From NCBI GenBank assembly GCA_012744295.1, contig JAAYIB010000042.1:1-7163 (forward strand): a stretch of DNA of 7,163 nucleotides, read 5' to 3'. This DNA comes from Acholeplasmataceae bacterium. Lineage in GTDB: Bacteria > Bacillota > Negativicutes > Acidaminococcales > Acidaminococcaceae. This document shows positions 1 through 5,668 of the stretch, in pieces. The first letter of the stretch is position 1, and each line of letters opens with the position of its first letter. The notes below the pieces were generated by a model that ran no database searches, was not told the origin of the DNA, and worked only from the letters and a program-made list of their open reading frames with translations. Both the position numbers and the translations under genes were made by a program.

Positions 1-34
1 CCTAAAATCGGATAAAAAACTCAACTTAAAATAT

Positions 35-63
35 ATTATACGCTATACGGAAAGATTTTTCAA
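35..63 (-). promoter_or_regulatory. Sigma-70-type promoter firing leftward out of the window
   Basis: Read on the minus strand there is a -35 box TTGAAA (58-63, five of six consensus bases), a 17-base spacer and a perfect -10 box TATAAT (35-40). Transcription would start near position 28 and leave the window. The gene it serves is not visible. An ACGGA motif lies inside the spacer and further copies lie just upstream (see the repeat at 45-89). The match and spacing are seen directly; activity is inferred. Confidence 0.65.
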
Positions 64-89
64 AGACGGAATGTTCCATAAATCCGTAT
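45..89. repeat. Cluster of ACGGA/TCCGT motifs at the leftward promoter
   Basis: ACGGA occurs at 47-51 and 66-70 on the plus strand, 19 bases apart (about two helical turns), and its complement TCCGT occurs at 83-87. The outer copies extend to inverted arms of seven bases (ATACGGA 45-51, TCCGTAT 83-89). The first copy is inside the promoter spacer and the others are just upstream of the -35 box. This layout is compatible with a regulator binding site. It could also be chance, and it does not make a convincing terminator for the transporter gene because no clear U tract follows. Confidence 0.35.
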
Positions 90-128
90 GCCGAAAACCG
101 CAGCGATTGTAATCCTTAGCTTCGAGAA

Positions 129-1001
129 TCAATCCCTTATGACAAGAAATACCCCAGACAAAATCAAAAGTGCACCGACAAGAAAGCCAAGCCCAACCTG
201 CTCGCCTAAGAACAGCCAGCCCAAAAGTGTGCCGACTAACGGCTGAAAAAAGAAATAGATGCCCCCTCTGCTTGCGTCTATCAGCTGCAGGCCCTTATTC
301 CAAAAAAGAAAGGCTCCGGCGGTTGCGACAATACCTATATATAACACTCCCAAAAGCACCGTAGGTTCAAAGATAAGACTTAAATGCTCCGCGGTAAAAT
401 ACCTGTATGAAAGGGGAGTGATAGCCAGCGTTGCGGCCATAATGGCATAAGTTGTTATGACAAGCGGTGAATAAGCCGGGGGGATTCTTTTGACAAGCAC
501 CGACATCAGCGCCCAAGAAAGAGCGGCAATGACAAGAATGACTCCTCCAAGCTGAAAGCTCTCTCCGGTTCCTCCCACGCCGACAACCAGCAAAACGCCT
601 ATAGTCGCGAGAAGCATGGAAAAAACCTTCCGGATGGTAATCTTCTCCCTCAGCAGGAAATACGCGAAGATCACCATAAAGGCGGGCGTCGCAGAAGTAA
701 TCACGGCACCCATCTGGGCGGTCGAAAGCTTCGTACCGACAAACTGTGCCCAAATGGAAAGAAAATAACCAATCAGACCGACGGACAGAATCAAAGTAAC
801 GTGATTTTTCCTAATCCGCCAATCAGCGCCTGAAAATACGCCGATGGCAAGAAGAGCGGCTAAAGCCACTACATACCTTAGCCAGAGGAGCAGCAGCGGC
901 GGAACAACGTCAAGAACTATCTTGCTGACAACGTACATGCCCCCCCAAATGCCGGCAGCAAGTGTCAGATAGGCGGGTCCGGCATAATCATCAAATGACA
1001 A
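129..1001 (-). CDS. EamA/DMT-superfamily transporter, ten-helix inner membrane protein
   Basis: This is a very hydrophobic protein of about 290 residues with the two-repeat layout of the EamA (DUF6) drug/metabolite transporter superfamily. Each repeat has five predicted membrane helices, the first roughly residues 6-137 and the second 150-289. The hallmark ends of the repeats are visible: LLREKI (about 117-122) closing the first and FLGEQV (about 264-269) closing the second, each preceded by a helix with the PxxG/TPAF type pattern. Members export or import small metabolites such as amino acids or nucleotides' relatives; the substrate cannot be read from sequence. Start choice: TTG at 1001 has AAAGGAG eight bases upstream, whereas the in-frame ATG at 1028 (which would give 299 residues) has only GGGAA directly touching it. 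The gene appears monocistronic, with its own extended -10 promoter at 1061-1069 and a terminator just upstream ending the previous gene. No clear terminator follows it. Confidence 0.9.
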   Translation of the reverse strand: MSFDDYAGPAYLTLAAGIWGGMYVVSKIVLDVVPPLLLLWLRYVVALAALLAIGVFSGADWRIRKNHVTLILSVGLIGYFLSIWAQFVGTKLSTAQMGAVITSATPAFMVIFAYFLLREKITIRKVFSMLLATIGVLLVVGVGGTGESFQLGGVILVIAALSWALMSVLVKRIPPAYSPLVITTYAIMAATLAITPLSYRYFTAEHLSLIFEPTVLLGVLYIGIVATAGAFLFWNKGLQLIDASRGGIYFFFQPLVGTLLGWLFLGEQVGLGFLVGALLILSGVFLVIRD

Positions 1002-1009
1002 CGTTATTT

Positions 1010-1016
1010 CTCCTTT
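1010..1016 (-). promoter_or_regulatory. Ribosome binding site supporting a TTG start for the EamA transporter
   Basis: AAAGGAG on the minus strand is eight bases before a TTG codon at 999-1001 and lies inside the reading frame that would begin at the ATG at 1028. Its match and spacing are better than anything before that ATG, so the shorter protein is preferred. Both starts remain possible. Confidence 0.55.
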
Positions 1017-1045
1017 ACCTAAATCCATTTCCCAACAATCAAGCT

Positions 1046-1059
1046 GATTCAGGTGAATC
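1046..1059. promoter_or_regulatory. Palindrome at the EamA-gene transcription start, candidate operator
   Basis: GATTCA-GG-TGAATC is a perfect inverted repeat with six-base arms and a two-base centre. It begins two bases downstream of the -10 box at 1061-1066, so it covers the expected transcription start. A dimeric repressor bound here would block initiation. No regulator gene is next to it, so the partner is unknown. Confidence 0.45.
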
Positions 1060-1060
1060 G

Positions 1061-1069
1061 ATTATATCA
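1061..1069 (-). promoter_or_regulatory. Extended -10 promoter of the EamA transporter gene
   Basis: On the minus strand the sequence reads TGATATAAT, a perfect extended -10 element (TGnTATAAT). No good -35 box is found at 16-18 bases upstream, as is usual for extended -10 promoters. Transcription would begin near 1054, giving a leader of about 25 bases to the ATG or about 53 bases to the TTG start. Confidence 0.6.
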
Positions 1070-1098
1070 TAATTGTTCATGTCGGGTCTTTCTTACAT

Positions 1099-1130
1099 AA
1101 AAAAATCCTTGTGCCTTGCGGCACAAGGAT
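1099..1130 (-). terminator. Rho-independent terminator after the small cysteine-rich gene
   Basis: On the minus strand an 11-base-pair perfect stem (1120-1130 with 1105-1115) closes on a four-base GCAA loop and is followed by a run of seven U (1099-1105, the first overlapping the stem). It lies 50 bases after the stop codon of the 61-residue gene and before the EamA-gene promoter, so it separates the two transcription units. Confidence 0.92.
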
Positions 1131-1180
1131 GCAGAAGACTGTTTCGCCATTTGCCATGGCATGCATCAAGCCCGAGCCCT

Positions 1181-1366
1181 TTAATCGTATTCGTGGCGGT
1201 CATCACTGCCTATATAGTATGGACAAATCTCCTTGCCGGTTTCTTCATCTTCCTCAACTGCATGGGCAAATATTCTTACGCCAAAGCAGCTTTCCCTATA
1301 ACATTGGTTGTTTTCGCAGGTTAGACAACAACGAGGAATGCTTTCAAGCTCAGTTATTATGGACAT
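1181..1366 (-). CDS. Small cysteine-rich protein of unknown function (61 aa)
   Basis: I do not recognise this family. The protein is 61 residues, acidic, has no signal peptide or membrane helix, and holds six cysteines: Cys13, Cys14, Cys17, Cys22, Cys27 and Cys48. The spacing of the first five and the later ICPYY around Cys48 suggest a compact metal-binding (zinc or iron) fold, but this is inference. It is likely to be a real gene because all parts of a transcription unit are present: a promoter with TATAAT and a 17-base spacer (1451-1479), a purine-rich ribosome binding site (GGGGGAGGG, 1369-1377) directly before the ATG, and a strong terminator 50 bases after the stop. It follows the iron-sulfur subunit gene by 143 bases with no terminator between, so some readthrough from the dehydrogenase operon is possible. 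Functional linkage to that iron-sulfur protein is only suggested by position. Confidence 0.72.
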   Translation of the reverse strand: MSIITELESIPRCCLTCENNQCYRESCFGVRIFAHAVEEDEETGKEICPYYIGSDDRHEYD

Positions 1367-1379
1367 AGCCCTCCCCCTT

Positions 1380-1416
1380 CATTAATTTTTAATTAACCGG
1401 GGCCGGGCGTTTAATG
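1380..1416 (-). other. Possible leader hairpin before the small cysteine-rich gene
   Basis: The untranslated leader holds inverted arms CATTAA (1411-1416 read on the minus strand) and TTAATG (1380-1385), enclosing a GC-only palindrome CCGG-CC-CCGG (1397-1406) and an AT-only stretch with its own five-base arms. It ends directly before the ribosome binding site. It may fold in the mRNA and affect translation, but it matches no riboswitch class that I know. Confidence 0.3.
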
Positions 1417-1450
1417 CACACCCAGAAACTCGCATGGCTTCCTTTGTCTA

Positions 1451-1479
1451 ATTATACTCTCCTGGCAGAAAACTCGCAA
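1451..1479 (-). promoter_or_regulatory. Promoter of the small cysteine-rich gene
   Basis: On the minus strand a -35 box TTGCGA (1474-1479, four of six) is followed by exactly 17 bases and a perfect -10 box TATAAT (1451-1456). The expected start is near 1444, giving a leader of about 78 bases. It lies entirely in the gap after the iron-sulfur subunit gene. Confidence 0.65.
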
Positions 1480-1509
1480 TTGGGCTGCCGGACCGTCTCG
1501 TCTCTTTTG

Positions 1510-2604
1510 TCAGAGCAGTTCGCTGATATGAACAGCCTTGAACTTGCCGTTGCTTTGTTCCGCGGCCTGTTTCAGCTGCCTGAGACAATTATAGCATTCA
1601 GTCGCGACAACTGCCGCTCCGCTCTTTTCAATATTTTCCGCCTTTTTCGCCAGCAGGGCGCAGGCTGTTTCCGGGTAATCCGCCGGGAAAAAGCATGGTC
1701 CGCCGCAGCAGCTGTCGGCACACTGCATTTCAATATAGTCAGCTGCCTGCTGCAGCAATTCACGCGGCTGCTTTTTTATCTTAAGATTTCTATTTGCAAG
1801 GCAGGGGTCGTGATAAGTCGCGGAGACATTGCTATTTGTCGCTTGGTAGCCTGCAAGCTGCAAATAGGACGACAAAAGGATAACCTTTTCGCTAAAAGCT
1901 TTTGCACTATCCTGCCATTCTTTACTTTCAGCCAAATATTCCGCTGACTTCTTCAGTGTATCGGCGCAGCAGGCACAATCAGCTACGATAATGTCGTAGT
2001 CTTCGTACAATTTAATGTTCTCCTGTAAAAGTTCCTTGTATTCCCCGACAAGACCGCGCGCCAGGAGCGGAAGACCGCAGCATTCATTGTTGACGAGTTC
2101 CACATCGGCGGTCTTGCTCAGCAGCCTGACCGTTGCGGCGGCAGCTTCCATGCCATTGAGCCTCGCCTGACAGGAGAAAAAATATGCTGCCTTGCGCACG
2201 CTGTTTTCGGCTTCTTCTATTGCAGCGCAGCGCTCGCAAAGTTCGTCGAAGGCCGAATTTATCCTCTCCTGCTGTTCCAGGCTGAAAGAAGCGTTTTTAT
2301 CCGACAAGTCCGCCAGATATTGCCTGACCTTTAAAAGCACCGTCGGCACCTTGATTTTACTGGGACAAACATCGATACAAGCCCCGCAGAGCAGACAATA
2401 GTCAACAGCTGCGAGTATCTGAGGCTCAGGAGCAACACCACCCTGTACCAGAGCCAAGGCAGCATTTATCATGCCACGAGGGTTGCAGGTTTCCTTGGAA
2501 TTAACGGTTGTGACAGGGCATACAAGCAAACAATTGCCACAGCGGTCACATTTGCCTGCTGCTTTCAGAATTTCCTGCAGCAGTTCCTTTTTTCTCTCAA
2601 CCAT
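1510..2604 (-). CDS. glcF: GlcF-like iron-sulfur subunit of a 2-hydroxyacid dehydrogenase
   Basis: This 364-residue cytoplasmic or membrane-associated protein should carry electrons from the FAD subunit encoded just before it to a quinone or other acceptor. The N-terminus has two [4Fe-4S] ferredoxin-type motifs: Cys19/22/25/29 (CDRCGNCLLVCP) with an extra Cys40, and Cys70/73/76/80 (CLLCGACIDVCP). Two cysteine-rich CCG domains follow, as in GlcF, heterodisulfide reductase HdrB and LutA/LldE: the first with Cys145, CCG at 175-177 and Cys210/212/213; the second with Cys268, CCGG at 299-302 and Cys337/340. It is a little shorter than E. coli GlcF (about 407 residues). The start ATG overlaps the end of the FAD subunit gene by eight bases (ATGGTTGA) and has AGGAGGG (2613-2619) eight bases upstream, so the two are translationally coupled. 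No terminator follows the stop. The family is sure; the substrate follows the partner and is not. Confidence 0.93.
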   Translation of the reverse strand: MVERKKELLQEILKAAGKCDRCGNCLLVCPVTTVNSKETCNPRGMINAALALVQGGVAPEPQILAAVDYCLLCGACIDVCPSKIKVPTVLLKVRQYLADLSDKNASFSLEQQERINSAFDELCERCAAIEEAENSVRKAAYFFSCQARLNGMEAAAATVRLLSKTADVELVNNECCGLPLLARGLVGEYKELLQENIKLYEDYDIIVADCACCADTLKKSAEYLAESKEWQDSAKAFSEKVILLSSYLQLAGYQATNSNVSATYHDPCLANRNLKIKKQPRELLQQAADYIEMQCADSCCGGPCFFPADYPETACALLAKKAENIEKSGAAVVATECYNCLRQLKQAAEQSNGKFKAVHISELL

Positions 2605-4009
2605 GAATTTTTCCCTCCTCTGCCCAGACCTTTCCCGGATTCAAGATTCCCTTGGGGTCAAGCGCCATTTTTATTGCTTTCAGAACTGCGACGCCATCTT
2701 CACCAAGAGCGTTTTTAAGATAGTTTTGCTTGGTAATGCCTATGCCGTGCTCTCCGGAAAGAGTGCCGCCAAGCTTAAGCGTTTCCGCAAAAATCTCGTC
2801 AACAGCCTTGTGCACCACTTCAGCCTGTCTGGGGTCGGATAAGTCACAAAGAATCGAAGGATGAAGGTTGCCGTCGCCTGCGTGTCCGTAAACGGCAAAA
2901 TTTAGCTTGTATTTACCGGCAATCGCGCTTATTCTTCTGACGATTTCGGGGAATTCATTGCGAGGCACGGAAATATCCTCACTTACGCGGTCAGGTGCCA
3001 AGGCACCGACGGCCGGGCTCAAGGCTCTTCTGACGCCCCAAAGCTCGTCGGCCTCCTGTGCCGACTTTGCTGTTCTTACCTCGAGTACACCATTATCAGC
3101 CGCAATTTTTTCAATTACCTCAGCCTGCTTCAAAATGTCTGCTTGCTCTGCCCCGTCAACCTCTGTGATAATGCATGCCTGGGCTGCAGCGGGATATTCA
3201 AAGGGGCGATTCCTGGCAATTGCAACGAGACACTTACCATCCATCAGCTCTGCGGCAGCGGGAACCACTCCTGCCTGCAGCATTTGATGGATGGTAGAGC
3301 AGGCTCCGTCAAGCGATTCGAACATCAAAAGCAACGTTGTGCGGTGCTTAGGCATCGGAAGCAGTCGGAGCACAGCTTTTGTGACGATACCGAGCGTTCC
3401 TTCCGAGCCTACAAACAGCTGGGTCAGATTGTAGCCTGTCACGTTCTTGATGGATTTGCCGCCCGTTTTGATCACCCTGCCGTCAGCTAAAACCACTTCG
3501 AGGCCCATCACAAAATTATGTGTTACGCCATATTTCACCGCACGCATGCCACCAGCATCTTCCGCAATGTTACCGCCGATTGTGGAAATCTTAAAACTGG
3601 CCGGGTCCGGCGGGTAAAACAATCCTTTTTGAGCGCATAAATTATAAATATCCCCTGTTCTGACTCCTGCTTCCACCGTTATCATCATATTTTTTTCGTC
3701 AAGCTCTATAACCGAGGTCATACGTTCAAGGCACATCACGATGCCGCCCCGAAGCGGCACCGAGCCTCCTGTCCTGCCGCTGGCGGCTCCGCGTGCTGTC
3801 ACGGGAATTGAATTTGCATAAGCGATTTTCATCACTTGCGCAACTTCTTCCGTCGTCCGCGGCCGTACTACAAGTTCCGGCAGACTTGGCGGGAAAAGAG
3901 CCAGAAAGGAAGAATCGTAAGAATAGCCAAATAAATCCAAGGCTGAATCGAGTGCGTAATCTTGTCCGACAATTTGCCGTATTTCCTGAACAATTTCCGG
4001 TGTTATCAT
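2597..4009 (-). CDS. glcD: GlcD-like FAD-linked 2-hydroxyacid oxidase/dehydrogenase
   Basis: This 470-residue flavoprotein belongs to the PCMH/VAO family with glycolate oxidase GlcD, D-lactate dehydrogenase and D-2-hydroxyglutarate dehydrogenase. It should oxidise a D-2-hydroxyacid to the 2-oxoacid. The FAD-binding half spans about residues 40-220, with the pyrophosphate loop ARGAASGRTGGS (72-83), the TIGGN...DAGG segment (143-154), GGKSIKNVTGY (183-193) and GSEGTLG (201-207). The C-terminal FAD-oxidase domain has the HxGDGNxH motif (His376, His383) and SGEHGIG (Glu420, His421), which bind the metal and act in catalysis in D-2-hydroxyglutarate dehydrogenase. DPKGILNPGK closes the protein near 451-460. 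The key residues all appear intact. It heads an operon with the iron-sulfur subunit; no GlcE-like FAD subunit lies between them. Its own promoter is at 4043-4071. The ATG at 4009 is preceded by GGGGG six bases upstream, a modest ribosome binding site. Substrate could be glycolate, D-lactate or D-2-hydroxyglutarate. Confidence 0.94.
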   Translation of the reverse strand: MITPEIVQEIRQIVGQDYALDSALDLFGYSYDSSFLALFPPSLPELVVRPRTTEEVAQVMKIAYANSIPVTARGAASGRTGGSVPLRGGIVMCLERMTSVIELDEKNMMITVEAGVRTGDIYNLCAQKGLFYPPDPASFKISTIGGNIAEDAGGMRAVKYGVTHNFVMGLEVVLADGRVIKTGGKSIKNVTGYNLTQLFVGSEGTLGIVTKAVLRLLPMPKHRTTLLLMFESLDGACSTIHQMLQAGVVPAAAELMDGKCLVAIARNRPFEYPAAAQACIITEVDGAEQADILKQAEVIEKIAADNGVLEVRTAKSAQEADELWGVRRALSPAVGALAPDRVSEDISVPRNEFPEIVRRISAIAGKYKLNFAVYGHAGDGNLHPSILCDLSDPRQAEVVHKAVDEIFAETLKLGGTLSGEHGIGITKQNYLKNALGEDGVAVLKAIKMALDPKGILNPGKVWAEEGKIHG

Positions 4010-4042
4010 GGCAAACCCCCATTTACATTTATTCTAATACTG

Positions 4043-4071
4043 ATAATACCAGAAAAATGCGGCTTTTTAAA
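4043..4071 (-). promoter_or_regulatory. Promoter of the glcD-glcF operon
   Basis: On the minus strand an extended -10 element TGGTATTAT (4043-4051, hexamer five of six) has a weak -35 box TTTAAA (4066-4071, four of six) at 17 bases. The expected start is near 4036, about 27 bases before the ATG. A second TATT-type hexamer follows because GTATTA is repeated with a nine-base step, so the exact -10 is not certain. The -35 lies only a few bases from the U tract of the gdhA terminator. Confidence 0.55.
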
Positions 4072-4072
4072 T

Positions 4073-4123
4073 AAAAAAGTAAAACAGCATCGGAAAACTC
4101 CGAAGAGTAACCAATGCTGTTTT
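4073..4123 (-). terminator. Rho-independent terminator of the glutamate dehydrogenase gene
   Basis: On the minus strand the arms AAAACAGCAT (4114-4123) and ATGCTGTTTT (4081-4090) form a ten-base-pair lower stem. An inner ACTC/GAGT stem closes on a UUCG tetraloop, a very stable cap, with small internal loops between. A run of six U (4073-4078) follows. It starts 28 bases after the gdhA stop codon and insulates gdhA from the glcD-glcF operon. Confidence 0.93.
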
Positions 4124-4150
4124 CTTCTTACTGTTTTGTTCAGGGATTAA

Positions 4151-5506
4151 TCAGACTACGCCCTGTGCCTTCATTGCTTCGGCAACCTTGATAAAGCCGG
4201 CAATGTTCGCTCCCATGACAAGATTGCCCTTGTGGCCGTATTCCTCGGCAGCTTTATAGGAATTCTTATAAATGTTCAGCATAATTGTCTTAAGCTTCTC
4301 ATCAACCTCCTCAAAGGTCCAGGCAAGCCTCATGCTGTTCTGCGTCATTTCCAGTCCGGAGACCGAAACGCCGCCGGCATTGGCAGCCTTGGACGGTCCG
4401 AGGTAAACGCCGCTGGCAAGCATGTAATCGATTGCTTCGTTCGTGCTTGGCATATTGGAACCTTCGCAAACAAATTTCACTCCGTTGGCGACAATCTTTT
4501 TCGCGTCATCAAGCAGAATCTCGTTCTGGGTTGCACAAGGAATGATGATGTCAACCTTGCAGCCCCAGGGTTTTTCGCCGGGATAGAACCTGGCGCCGAA
4601 CTTGTTCGCATAGTCTTCGGCCTTGTCGTTGCCGGAGGCTCTCATTTCAAGCATATAATCTATTTTTTCTCCGCTGACGCCGTCCTCATCGTAAATATAG
4701 CCATCCGGACCCGAGATTGTGACAACTTTGCCGCCAAGCTCGGTAACTTTTTTGACGGTTCCCCAGGAAACATTGCCAAAACCTGAAATAGCAACTGTTT
4801 TTCCTTCAAAAGACGTGCCTTTGGTTTTCAGCATTTCCTGGCAGAAATAGGCTATTCCGAAACCTGTAGCTTCAGGCCGGGCCAAGCTGCCGCCAAACGG
4901 CAGGCCTTTGCCGGTTATGACGCCATTTTCATATGCGCCCCTGATTCTCTTGTATTGTCCGAACAGATAGCCTACCTCACGTCCGCCTACGCCAAGATCT
5001 CCGGCCGGAACGTCGATGTCAGGTCCGATATGACGGAAGAGCTCAGTCATGAAGCTTTGGCAGAAGCGCATTATTTCTCCGTCAGACCTGCCTCTCGGGT
5101 CAAAGTCCGATCCGCCTTTCCCGCCGCCCATCGGCAGGCTTGTCAGGGAATTCTTAAAGGTTTGTTCAAAACCAAGGAATTTAATAATGCCGACATTGAC
5201 GGAAGGATGGAAGCGAAGACCACCCTTATATGGTCCGATAGCACTGTTGAACTGAACACGGAAACCGCGGTTAACGTTGACCTTGCCCGCATCGTCAACC
5301 CAAGGCACCCGGAAGATAATCTGACGCTCGGGCTCGACGATTCTTTCCATAATCCCCAGTTCAATGTATTCCGGCCTTTTCTCAAGAACAGGAACCAAAG
5401 AATTAAGAACCTCTTTCACGGTCTGATGAAACTCCGGCTCGTTGGCATTGCGTGCAACCACCTTCGCGTAGAGTTCATCACAGTACTGCTGAGCATTTGT
5501 TGCCAT
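4151..5506 (-). CDS. gdhA: Glutamate dehydrogenase, hexameric clostridial type, probably NAD-linked
   Basis: This 451-residue cytoplasmic enzyme interconverts glutamate and 2-oxoglutarate plus ammonia, and it has the usual length of the small hexameric GDH family. The N-terminal ELFV dimerisation/substrate domain carries the glutamate-site lysines Lys94 (GPYKGGLRF) and Lys118, the catalytic Lys130 in LPMGGGKGGSD, the catalytic Asp170 in PAGDLGVGGRE, and Ser383 in the later VSG motif. The nucleotide-binding domain has the loop GFGNVSWG at 242-249. Phe243 and Pro267 (SGPDG) correspond to Phe238 and Pro262 of the Clostridium symbiosum enzyme, where they favour NAD over NADP; an E. coli-type NADP enzyme has Ser at the first position. 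Automatic names will probably say NADP-specific. The ATG has GGAGGG eight bases upstream. The gene has its own promoter (5566-5594) and a strong terminator, so it is probably monocistronic. Family is certain; cofactor is inferred. Confidence 0.97.
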   Translation of the reverse strand: MATNAQQYCDELYAKVVARNANEPEFHQTVKEVLNSLVPVLEKRPEYIELGIMERIVEPERQIIFRVPWVDDAGKVNVNRGFRVQFNSAIGPYKGGLRFHPSVNVGIIKFLGFEQTFKNSLTSLPMGGGKGGSDFDPRGRSDGEIMRFCQSFMTELFRHIGPDIDVPAGDLGVGGREVGYLFGQYKRIRGAYENGVITGKGLPFGGSLARPEATGFGIAYFCQEMLKTKGTSFEGKTVAISGFGNVSWGTVKKVTELGGKVVTISGPDGYIYDEDGVSGEKIDYMLEMRASGNDKAEDYANKFGARFYPGEKPWGCKVDIIIPCATQNEILLDDAKKIVANGVKFVCEGSNMPSTNEAIDYMLASGVYLGPSKAANAGGVSVSGLEMTQNSMRLAWTFEEVDEKLKTIMLNIYKNSYKAAEEYGHKGNLVMGANIAGFIKVAEAMKAQGVV

Positions 5507-5565
5507 TTCTGCATCCCTCCAAAACTTATATTTTTCTGCTTTCCTATACTGATTCGTTCAGATAA

Positions 5566-5594
5566 ATTATAATCCTTCCGTTGTATTTTGTATA
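5566..5594 (-). promoter_or_regulatory. Promoter of the glutamate dehydrogenase gene
   Basis: On the minus strand a perfect -10 box TATAAT (5566-5571) is preceded by 17 bases and a -35 box TATACA (5589-5594, four of six). The expected start is near 5559, giving a leader of about 52 bases. The -35 box sits inside an inverted repeat (5584-5602). Confidence 0.6.
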
Positions 5595-5602
5595 CGAAAA
5601 TA
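5584..5602. promoter_or_regulatory. Inverted repeat over the gdhA -35 box, candidate operator
   Basis: TATTTT (5584-5589) and AAAATA (5597-5602) are perfect inverted arms seven bases apart, and the middle holds the palindrome GTATAC. TTGTATAC-type cores are typical of several GntR-family operators. The site covers the -35 region of the gdhA promoter, so a bound protein would be expected to repress. AT-rich sequence can give such repeats by chance. Confidence 0.4.
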
Positions 5603-5668
5603 GTTTTTGCTCTCGAAACTGACAGATTATCGCAGCAGGTATTTTTCTTCCCGTTGTCTTCGCATTAG

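Noticed and set aside
66..87. ACGGA/TCCGT inverted repeat considered as terminator of the EamA gene
   Set aside because: The stem is five base pairs with a 12-base loop and no proper U run follows on the minus strand. A regulatory motif is a better, though weak, explanation.
1414..1947. Plus-strand open frame of 177 codons
   Set aside because: It lies mostly antisense to the well-supported iron-sulfur subunit gene, has no good ribosome binding site, and its translation shows no recognisable domain. It is a shadow of the real gene's codon pattern.
4232..4786. Plus-strand open frame of 184 codons
   Set aside because: It is wholly antisense to the glutamate dehydrogenase gene, whose protein is clearly conserved, and has no recognisable features.
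2597..5506. A single operon of gdhA with glcD-glcF as a dedicated hydroxyglutarate pathway
   Set aside because: The strong hairpin terminator at 4073-4123 and a separate promoter at 4043-4071 divide them. Shared function is kept only as a hypothesis.
4955..5572. Plus-strand open frame of 205 codons reaching past the gdhA start
   Set aside because: It is antisense to the gdhA 5' half and promoter, has no visible ribosome binding site, and shows no protein family signature.
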